5,299 nucleotides of DNA from an uncultured Bacteroidales bacterium (GTDB lineage Bacteria > Bacteroidota > Bacteroidia > Bacteroidales > Paludibacteraceae). The notes under the pieces are model-generated. The model had not been told where the DNA came from, did no database searches, and worked only from the letters and a program-made list of their open reading frames with translations. Location: positions 1-5,299 of the forward strand of contig CALAUA010000002.1 of assembly GCA_937891975.1 (NCBI GenBank). Direction: 5' to 3'. Positions 1-5,112 of the stretch are shown here, piece after piece. The position numbers were made by a program, and so were the translations under genes. Position 1 is the first letter of the stretch. Every line of letters begins with the position of its first letter.

Positions 1-1643
1 TGCGAAGCCATACGGATAGCCGTCGGACAGTTGCGCTTATGCAAGGTAACCTTTCCATCGTCAGCCTTGAAGCCGATGACCTCATCACCCGGAAGCGGAT
101 GACAATTAGGGCAACGCTGATGCTCAATGTCGCTCACCGTGGATAGATAACTACGTAAATGACGCTTCGCCTTGTAAGTGAGTACATGGTCAATCCAATC
201 GGTATCTGGGCAAGAGTTCTCGTCCGTTCCAATCTCTACACAATCTCCACGATGGAGCACCGTCTTGACGGACATCAACTTGCCATTGATGCGGGCATAC
301 ACTGCGTGCTGGCCAATCTTGCTATGGATCTCGTAAGCAAAATCTAATGCAGTAGCACCTTTGGGAAGGATGATGCCTTTGCCCTTCGGAGTGAAAACCA
401 GAATATCATCGTTATAGAACGACGCAGTAACACCGTCCATATAATCCATATCCTTGCTATGGAATGCTACATCCTGCAACACGCTCTTGAACTTTTCGAG
501 CCATTGAGATACATTCTCTTCGGTACGCTCCGCAGCGCAACCCAAACGAGAAGCACGGACCATACGCTCAGATGAGATATGCACCTCTTCCCACATGCCT
601 TGGTCGCTGAGCAACTTCACATGGAAACTCTGATAGCCGTTCTCCTTCGGGTTATCAATATAGTTTGCTACGCTACCAGGGCGCTCCTTAAAGACTGAAG
701 TCAAATCGCTGTAAATCCATATCGCTTTCTTCTTCTCATCTTGTTTATTAAACGACATTGGTATCAACCCCAGCATATCTATTCCCAATGTATTTTTCTC
801 TTCCATTCTTGTAGAATCAAATACTATACGAACATAGTGTTTTCCGTCTACATGATTAAAGTCGCAACCGCTGGTTTGCATTTTTCGCCAAACACTATAA
901 GGGGTACGATAACGAACCTTAACGTAAACCCAGCGGTTCAAAGAAGATAATACTCCATTTATGGTTTCAACAAACGCATTGAGATTTTCCTTATTCTCTT
1001 CCTTCTCTTTTTCCTGTAACGCCTCAATCTCAGCATACTCACGAGGACAACGGTAGCGGAACGAGAGGTTTTCCAACTCGCTCTTGATATGGTACAAGCC
1101 CAAGCGGTTTGCCAATGGTGCATAGAAATAATCCGTTTCCCCGGCAATCTTCATCTGCTTGTCGGGACGCATACTGTCGAGTGTACGCATATTGTGCAGA
1201 CGGTCGGCCAACTTAATAAGGATAGCACGCACATCGTACTGCACTGATGCAAGTATCTGGCGATAGTTATCCACTTGCTTCGACTTCTCGTATTTATCCT
1301 TTTTCTGCTTTGTAACGACACCTACAAGGAATGCCACATCATTGCCAAAACGCTCACGAATATCCTCTATGGTGTAATCCGTATCCTCTACAACATCGTG
1401 CAAGAAAGCTGCAATGACAGGGTTTGCACCCAGTTCCAACTCTTCGGCTACGATACGGGCAACTGCAATCGGATGGATGATATATGGTTCACCCGTTTTG
1501 CGACGCTGATCTTTGTGGGCTTCCGCAGCCAAAGCATAAGCATCACGCACACGCTGCATATCCTCAGCCGAGATACGCTGCTCCATATTAGCAAACAAAG
1601 ATTCTATACTCTCACTGATCTGGGTTGTGTAGATGTTGTTCAT
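1..1643 (-). CDS. rsh: RelA/SpoT-family (p)ppGpp hydrolase with divergent synthetase domain, 3' end outside window
   Basis: Long RelA/SpoT homologue. The frame is open without a stop from ATG at 1643 to the left edge (547 codons), so the C-terminus lies outside the window; full-length relatives have roughly 700-750 residues. Domains in order: HD hydrolase about 25-190 with H57, H82-D83, E86-D87 and KLADRLHNMRT (D147, N151), i.e. every metal and catalytic position expected of an active (p)ppGpp 3'-pyrophosphohydrolase; synthetase about 235-375; TGS about 412-475; then the start of the Zn-finger region (CPNCHPLPGDEVIGF from 511, HKRNC 535-539). In the synthetase the NPKENGYQSFH motif (331-341) and E353 are kept. 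The G-loop reads RTPYSVWRKM, with T where Lys is usual, and the DLxAxR motif reads GKHYVR, so the catalytic Asp aligns with G267. Inferred role: cytosolic alarmone degradation, with synthesis weak or lost. Bacteroidales commonly carry two long RSH proteins, and this resembles the hydrolase-biased one. The ATG is preceded by an A-rich leader (GAAGAAACGACT) 32 bases after the DUF1810 gene. The family call is very secure; loss of synthesis is inference. Confidence 0.96.
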   Translation of the reverse strand, partial: MNNIYTTQISESIESLFANMEQRISAEDMQRVRDAYALAAEAHKDQRRKTGEPYIIHPIAVARIVAEELELGANPVIAAFLHDVVEDTDYTIEDIRERFGNDVAFLVGVVTKQKKDKYEKSKQVDNYRQILASVQYDVRAILIKLADRLHNMRTLDSMRPDKQMKIAGETDYFYAPLANRLGLYHIKSELENLSFRYRCPREYAEIEALQEKEKEENKENLNAFVETINGVLSSLNRWVYVKVRYRTPYSVWRKMQTSGCDFNHVDGKHYVRIVFDSTRMEEKNTLGIDMLGLIPMSFNKQDEKKKAIWIYSDLTSVFKERPGSVANYIDNPKENGYQSFHVKLLSDQGMWEEVHISSERMVRASRLGCAAERTEENVSQWLEKFKSVLQDVAFHSKDMDYMDGVTASFYNDDILVFTPKGKGIILPKGATALDFAYEIHSKIGQHAVYARINGKLMSVKTVLHRGDCVEIGTDENSCPDTDWIDHVLTYKAKRHLRSYLSTVSDIEHQRCPNCHPLPGDEVIGFKADDGKVTLHKRNCPTAIRMAS

Positions 1644-1675
1644 AGTCGTTTCTTCTTTAATTCTGTTACTTCTTT

Positions 1676-2398
1676 TCATCCATGTTGCATCACTCTGAGG
1701 GTGAACTTGCAACGTTCACTTTTATAGAAAGAGTCGAGGACCTCACCGAATATATCATTTGGAGAGAGGAAATCGAACATCGTCATACAGGAGCGAACCT
1801 TAATGGTGTCGATATCGCCAAAGATGGATAATACAGTTTTATCCTTATGTTCGAGCAATGCTTCGGTAATCTCTCGGATTCTTGTACCAAGTACAGGATG
1901 CTCTAAATAGCGTCGTGCCTCGTCTCTGTCAGCAATTCCATAATAATGCGCTCGACTGCTGCGCCCCAAACATCGGAGTTGTGGAAATATGTACCATATC
2001 CAATGATTGATTTTCCTTCCATTCTTCACCTCTTCCAATGCCTGCTTGTATCCGCAAAAGTACGGGACTTCTTGTGCTTCGATAAAGCGATTGATATCTG
2101 TGTTTTCAAACATAAGTTTCTTTTTTATCGGGTTAATATCTTTAATCATTTTCCTAACTAATCCTACTACTACATCCAACCACTTTTGACTCATATCAGA
2201 ATGATTGAAGCCTTTGGTTGCATTAGCGAAGTCCTCTGTCATTGATGCGTGCATATAGAGAGAATGTGCGCCCCATAATCCTAACCAACACCAATCATTG
2301 CGTTTAAATGTAAAGCGCTCATCAGGATTCAAGAAGTAATCAAGGTCTGGCATAGTGTCAGAGTCCCAATTTTTCAAAAATGGACATACTTGCTCCAT
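1676..2398 (-). CDS. DUF1810 domain protein with extra N-terminal region (possibly the 3' part of a frameshifted gene)
   Basis: 240 residues from ATG at 2398. The C-terminal part, about 101-238, is a DUF1810 domain: RFIEAQEVPYFCGYKQALEE, then GRKINHWIWYIFPQLRCLG (128-145), YYGI, EARRYLEHPVLGTRI and FGDIDTIKVRSCMTMF (193-208). The family is about 140 residues, mostly helical and of unknown biochemical function; older labels such as calpastatin are not trustworthy. Residues 1-95 are not DUF1810: they hold a W-rich stretch (WCWLGLWGAHSLYMH, 36-50) and a helical segment, with no family I recognise. This frame overlaps the upstream 80-codon frame by 25 bases, and together the two read as one continuous protein if one T is gained in the run at the junction (YVHF joined to LKNW). 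An internal ATG at 2113 (M96), preceded by AAAAAAGAAACTT, would give a standalone DUF1810 protein and is a possible second start. The domain call is secure; the true N-terminus is not. Confidence 0.85.
   Translation of the reverse strand: MEQVCPFLKNWDSDTMPDLDYFLNPDERFTFKRNDWCWLGLWGAHSLYMHASMTEDFANATKGFNHSDMSQKWLDVVVGLVRKMIKDINPIKKKLMFENTDINRFIEAQEVPYFCGYKQALEEVKNGRKINHWIWYIFPQLRCLGRSSRAHYYGIADRDEARRYLEHPVLGTRIREITEALLEHKDKTVLSIFGDIDTIKVRSCMTMFDFLSPNDIFGEVLDSFYKSERCKFTLRVMQHG
2370..2398 (-). other. Frame junction: possible -1 frameshift or translational coupling site
   Basis: On the minus strand the junction reads CATTTTTGAAAAA. In the upstream frame this is CAT TTT TGA (stop). Moving the TTT codon back one base gives CAT TTT TTG AAA AAT, which enters the DUF1810 frame as HFLKN. 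A five-T run directly followed by UGA and then five A's is a place where indels arise easily in replication or sequencing, and it also resembles a simple slippery site placed at a stop. The competing reading is that the ATG at 2398, ten bases after a GGAG, starts a separate coupled gene. The sequence alone cannot decide. Confidence 0.5.
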
Positions 2399-2616
2399 AA
2401 TTCATCAACTCCAAGTTCAAATACACTTACACGATACACAGCACCGGTATAGGTTATTATATAGTTCGCTTTTTCTCCTTGCGAACCTGGGCCAGAACAA
2501 TATGCAAACACAATATCGTCCGGCTGAAGTTCAGGGTATTCAGGAAAACTAAATAACCCGAATGGATTTTTGGACTCTGTTCGTTGTTTAGAGGCAATAT
2601 CAATGATCTCAATCAT
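2374..2616 (-). CDS. Hypothetical 80-residue protein, probably the 5' part of the following DUF1810 gene
   Basis: 80 residues from ATG at 2616, ending at a TGA that sits directly after a run of five T's. I do not recognise the family. The sequence has no signal peptide or membrane segment; it starts with MIEIIDIASKQRTESKNPFG, contains a Gly/Ser-rich turn (YCSGPGSQGEKANY, 39-52) followed by alternating hydrophobic residues (YIITYTGAVYRVSVFEL) that suggest a small beta-sheet, and ends in DELWSKYVHF. The end runs into the next frame: slipping back one base at TTTTT continues as LKNWDSDTMPDLDYF. This suggests a single protein of about 311 residues interrupted by a frameshift, by a sequencing error, or read through by programmed -1 slippage. 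The alternative is two real, translationally coupled genes, since the second ATG lies inside this frame. The start lies 15 bases behind a hairpin that may be a terminator or attenuator. Confidence 0.65.
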   Translation of the reverse strand: MIEIIDIASKQRTESKNPFGLFSFPEYPELQPDDIVFAYCSGPGSQGEKANYIITYTGAVYRVSVFELGVDELWSKYVHF

Positions 2617-2628
2617 ACCAGTTTAATT

Positions 2629-2663
2629 AAAAGATGCGATGAAATCCAAGTTCCACCGCATCT
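2629..2663 (-). terminator. Candidate intrinsic terminator or attenuator between DUF1232 and the split DUF1810 gene
   Basis: On the minus strand AGATGCGGTGGAA pairs with TTCATCGCATCT around the loop CTTGGAT: seven outer Watson-Crick pairs, then a G-T wobble, two further pairs, one bulged G and two A-T pairs. The stem is followed by TTTAATT. It lies 24 bases past the DUF1232 stop and only 15 bases before the next start codon. It could end the upstream transcript, but the next start is so close that any separate promoter would have to lie in or before the hairpin. I found no convincing Bacteroidales -7/-33 promoter there, so an attenuator or mRNA-stability hairpin is an equal possibility. The U-tract is short. 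Confidence 0.5.
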
Positions 2664-2687
2664 AAAGATTGAATATAGTGTACTTCT

Positions 2688-3122
2688 TTATCCCTCTACC
2701 AGTTCATACTCAACACCGAACCACTCGTTGAGCGTATCCTCAACCTTTGCGTTGATTTCAGGCGTAATCTTATCCTTGATTTTCTTATAGACATAGAGCA
2801 TTGCCACGCCATCATCCAAGATACCCAAGAACTTATAGATAACACTTGGAAGCAAGTCCATAGGCAGAATAGTATAGATAATGGCTGCGTAGATCAGTAC
2901 ACGGTCAAGGGTCGAGGTATTCTCATCGTCCATCACATAGTAGAACTGCAACAGGGGACGAGTAGTCGCACGACCGGCCTTCAATGCCCAAGGACGCAAC
3001 TTATCCATCAATGCGTTAATCTTACCACGCCAATCAACGTTCTTAACTTTCTCAAGAAGACCTGAAATATCCTTACCCATGATTAGGTAAGCAAGAATCA
3101 AAAGTGAAATTGTAATCAACAT
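2688..3122 (-). CDS. DUF1232 (YkvA-like) membrane-associated protein
   Basis: 144 residues. The N-terminus (MLITISLLILAYLIMG, 1-16) is one hydrophobic segment with no cleavage site, likely a membrane anchor. Residues 20-60 are a charged, helical linker (GLLEKVKNVDWRGKINALMDKLRPW). The DUF1232 motif is at about 73-112: a hydrophobic helix IYAAIIYTILPMDLLPS, then FLGILDDGVAMLYVYKKIK, matching the family pattern of a YxxxPxDLxP turn followed by GxxDDxxxL. Here the usual Asp after the second Pro is Ser (LLPSVIYKF). The family is widespread in bacteria, is membrane-associated and has no firmly established activity. Downstream of the motif is an acidic tail (NEWFGVEYELVEG). The 60-base leader carries a 19-base element also found before the lipoprotein gene. 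The family call is good; the role is unknown. Confidence 0.88.
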   Translation of the reverse strand: MLITISLLILAYLIMGKDISGLLEKVKNVDWRGKINALMDKLRPWALKAGRATTRPLLQFYYVMDDENTSTLDRVLIYAAIIYTILPMDLLPSVIYKFLGILDDGVAMLYVYKKIKDKITPEINAKVEDTLNEWFGVEYELVEG

Positions 3123-3140
3123 ATCGCTTAAATTTTATTG

Positions 3141-3159
3141 TTCGTTTTATAGTATAGAG
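3141..3159 (-). repeat. 19-base leader element, copy B (upstream of DUF1232 gene)
   Basis: The plus strand reads TTCGTTTTATAGTATAGAG. It matches the element at 4136-4154 at 17 of 19 positions, the only difference being a swapped AG/GA pair. It lies 18 bases upstream of the DUF1232 start codon and reads CTCTATACTATAAAACGAA in the direction of transcription. It may be a promoter or translation-leader sequence, or the trace of a duplication; it is AT-rich, so chance similarity is not excluded. Confidence 0.45.
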
Positions 3160-3182
3160 AATAGTTTGATGAATTTCTATCT

Positions 3183-3761
3183 CTATGACACTATTTTTTC
3201 TTCATCTTCTTTCGGAAGAGTTGTACTCATTATTGGTCCTGTTCCCTTTGCTTTCTCAACAACCCAATCTATAAAGCTTTTCAAACTGGGATTCTCTAGA
3301 TTCCCATAATTGCTATGGGTGGTTTGATCCATACTACCCAACACCCATACGCCGTCGAAAGAGTATTCCAAAGTATAATATACCGCATCGTTGTTGGTAG
3401 TGTTAATAAGCACTGCACCAAAAGCAGCCTCCGGAACCTGCCGAGGCTTAGGGAAGATATATAGAGCCATCACATATGTATCGTTGATCTTTATTCCATC
3501 GCAATGCAACTCATCCCACTCCAAGAAGAAATTCTCATCTACATGTTTCTTCATAAAGTCTTCCCATCCTTCAGTTGCCAGAATGGCATTTGGAGATATT
3601 TCTCCTTTTGATACCCCTGCAACGAGGTCGGGGATAAATTTGTATTGCAAAAAGTAACGGTACGAGTGTTTATCATCGTCAGTTAACTCTCGCTGTGGCT
3701 TCACCTCGACTACCGTATCTTCTTGCCTTTTTCCGAATATTTTATTCCAAAATTTGCTCAT
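3183..3761 (-). CDS. Hypothetical 192-residue soluble protein
   Basis: 192 residues from ATG at 3761; I do not recognise the family. There is no signal peptide: the N-terminus is short, basic and aromatic (MSKFWNKIFGKRQ), followed by a charged linker to about residue 32. Residues 33-80 look helical (YRYFLQYKFIPDLVAG, then GWEDFMKKHVDENFF). Residues 90-142 look like a beta-sheet with well-formed alternating strands (DTYVMALYIFPKPRQVPEA, AAFGAVLINTTNNDAVYYT, LEYSFDGVWVLGSM). Another helix follows (SLKSFIDWVVEKA) and a disordered acidic tail ends it. The alpha/beta plan and the Trp and Tyr pattern indicate a real cytosolic domain, not a chance reading frame. It starts 23 bases after the lipoprotein stop, with AACAAACGAACT just before the ATG, and is probably cotranscribed with it. 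Its function is unknown. Confidence 0.82.
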   Translation of the reverse strand: MSKFWNKIFGKRQEDTVVEVKPQRELTDDDKHSYRYFLQYKFIPDLVAGVSKGEISPNAILATEGWEDFMKKHVDENFFLEWDELHCDGIKINDTYVMALYIFPKPRQVPEAAFGAVLINTTNNDAVYYTLEYSFDGVWVLGSMDQTTHSNYGNLENPSLKSFIDWVVEKAKGTGPIMSTTLPKEDEEKIVS

Positions 3762-3784
3762 AGTTCGTTTGTTAAATGCAGTTA

Positions 3785-4123
3785 TTACTCTATTGATTGT
3801 TGTTTTGGAAACATTATCTCCATAGGCTCGTTGGTGGTGCTTTCAATGGAGATCATACCTTCATAATCTTTGGTTTCGCTCACCCAAATGGTAAACTCAT
3901 ATCCTCCCTCCGATGCAGTTCTGCCATACCTCAGAGCGTCATATTTGATAGCCGTAACAAGACTATCGGCCTGAATATCATACAAGCCACACTTGTTGTC
4001 TTTGTAAACAATGCTGTAACGCTCAACCAATGTGGTCTCTACACGGTCAAACTTTCGCATACCTGAGCAAGAAACTGCCATAACCGCAACCAGCAGCAAC
4101 GAAATAGTAAAAAAGTTCTTCAT
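3785..4123 (-). CDS. Small lipoprotein with one WG-repeat-like segment
   Basis: 112 residues. Residues 1-18 are a lipoprotein signal peptide (MKNFFTISLLLVAVMAVS) with a lipobox AVSC; Cys19 would be lipidated after cleavage by signal peptidase II. The residues after the Cys (SGMRKFD) lack an obvious acidic surface-export signal, so a periplasm-facing location is more likely than surface display, but this is inference. Residues 40-62 (YKDNKCGLYDIQADSLV followed by AIKYDAL) match the WG-repeat pattern DGKWGLxDxxGxxVxxxKYD, with Cys45 in place of the Trp. The rest (EFTIWVSETKDYEGMISIE) looks like beta-strands. WG repeats are short beta-hairpin units of unknown ligand, and a single unit is below the usual number. 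The gene sits 48 bases after the macro-like gene, whose C-terminus carries a similar signature. The lipoprotein call is strong, the WG call moderate. Confidence 0.85.
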   Translation of the reverse strand: MKNFFTISLLLVAVMAVSCSGMRKFDRVETTLVERYSIVYKDNKCGLYDIQADSLVTAIKYDALRYGRTASEGGYEFTIWVSETKDYEGMISIESTTNEPMEIMFPKQQSIE

Positions 4124-4135
4124 ATCTTCAATATT

Positions 4136-4154
4136 TTCGTTTTATGATATAGAG
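4136..4154 (-). repeat. 19-base leader element, copy A (upstream of lipoprotein gene)
   Basis: The plus strand reads TTCGTTTTATGATATAGAG, 17 of 19 bases identical to the copy at 3141-3159. It lies 12 bases upstream of the lipoprotein ATG. In the direction of transcription it reads CTCTATATCATAAAACGAA. The other leaders in the window keep only the AAACGA part (before 3761 and before 1643), so that core may simply reflect the A-rich initiation region typical of Bacteroidales, while the TCTATA half is specific to these two genes. Confidence 0.45.
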
Positions 4155-4171
4155 TCTCATTTGGAGTTAAT

Positions 4172-5104
4172 CTATCTCCATATAGATTCTTTGCCTGTCA
4201 ACTGTTGCATATTGTAATTTGCCAAGCGATAATAATCCTCGTGAAATGGATCATCAACCGTCTTAAATGGCACAACAACTCGGAAGTCGGTATCAATATA
4301 ACCATCTACATAGGAGTTCGGACAACCAAATCGATTCAGACCACCAACTCCCCAGCGAACTAATGAGATGCCATCTTTGTTGAATCCCCATACACAAACA
4401 CCATACGGAGCACGAAGTAGGAATAGCTGTTCCACTGCACGAATATTATCTATTGCAGAGAAGTCGATATCCTCACGCGAAAAGATTTTTACCACACCTT
4501 TAGCATCAATCATCTCAACAACCTGCTCTGTATCACAATTCACCAAGTAGGTTTGCAATGAATCCTTACGCTTGAAGCAGAGAACTAAAGGAGAATCCTG
4601 CAATACTCGCCAATAATACTTTTTATCTCCATACTTGTACTCCGCAACCAGTTCCTCATATAGAGTTTTTGGGCGATAGAAGATAGATGGTCGTCTTATG
4701 TTCTGCAATTTCAGGACATTCCAGAAACTAATTGGCAAGCTGACATTCGGCAACTTTGCGGCATCACTAAACATTGGTGCGATATCCCATTCACTTTGGC
4801 ATCCGCCACCACAGCCAACCGGTGTAACAAGAAAGTGCAACTCAGGATGTTCTGCTGCATATTGCGTGAACAACACAACCGATTTACGAATATCTCTCAA
4901 TCCGATAGTGCCACCAATAGTCGGAATAGCATATGATTGTCCTTGCCTTCCTTCGCGTTGTCCCATCACAGCACCAAAGTGTTCCAACGCAAAATTTGAC
5001 GCGCCATCAAAGTGTCTGCCTGAATTGCGACAACCAAAGACAAAGATTTCGTTCTCGGCGAGCGTTTCTATCCATTCAGAGGTTATACGATTGTCTGTTA
5101 CCAT
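4172..5104 (-). CDS. Macro-domain-like protein with a WG-like C-terminal region
   Basis: 310 residues. Residues about 10-130 match a phage/bacterial macro-like family, often labelled A1S_2505-like, whose pattern is FGSN-x2-GRHGAGAA, then FGA-x2-G, SYAIPT and a late GCG-x2-G followed by IAP-x-F. Seen here: FVFGCRNSGRHFDGAS (21-36), FGAVMGQREGRQGQSYAIPT (43-62), FLVTPVGCGGGCQSEWDIAP (91-110). The Gly-rich loops suggest binding of an ADP-ribose-like nucleotide, inferred by analogy with macro domains. Departures are Cys25-Arg26 in place of Ser-Asn, Phe32-Asp33 in the first loop, and GCGGGC in place of GCGLAG. Residues about 140-310 form a second region I do not recognise, beta-rich (YYWRVLQDSPLVLCF, YGVCVWGFNKDGISLVRWG), closing with GYIDTDFRVVVPFKTVDD (268-285), a good WG-repeat-like match. 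No signal peptide, so cytosolic. It starts 8 bases after the preceding stop, suggesting translational coupling. Activity as a hydrolase or binder is untested. Confidence 0.85.
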   Translation of the reverse strand: MVTDNRITSEWIETLAENEIFVFGCRNSGRHFDGASNFALEHFGAVMGQREGRQGQSYAIPTIGGTIGLRDIRKSVVLFTQYAAEHPELHFLVTPVGCGGGCQSEWDIAPMFSDAAKLPNVSLPISFWNVLKLQNIRRPSIFYRPKTLYEELVAEYKYGDKKYYWRVLQDSPLVLCFKRKDSLQTYLVNCDTEQVVEMIDAKGVVKIFSREDIDFSAIDNIRAVEQLFLLRAPYGVCVWGFNKDGISLVRWGVGGLNRFGCPNSYVDGYIDTDFRVVVPFKTVDDPFHEDYYRLANYNMQQLTGKESIWR

Positions 5105-5112
5105 AAATAGTC

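Noticed and set aside
741..950. Plus-strand open frame and apparent absence of a minus-strand gene at the left of the window
   Set aside because: The minus strand is one uninterrupted 547-codon RSH frame here that runs off the edge; codon phase at the edge agrees with the count from the ATG, so there is no net frameshift.
1275..1727. 150-codon plus-strand open frame
   Set aside because: It lies antisense to the strongly conserved HD domain of the RSH gene and shows no family features; it is a shadow of that gene.
2664..2687. TATATTCA as a possible -7 promoter box before the split DUF1810 gene
   Set aside because: It misses two of the conserved bases of the Bacteroidales TAnnTTTG box and has no TTTG at the right distance upstream.
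4169..4188. Perfect 7-base inverted repeat AATCTAT/ATAGATT around the stop codon of the macro-like gene
   Set aside because: The stem is almost all A-T and has no T-tract on the minus-strand side, so it is too weak to call a terminator.
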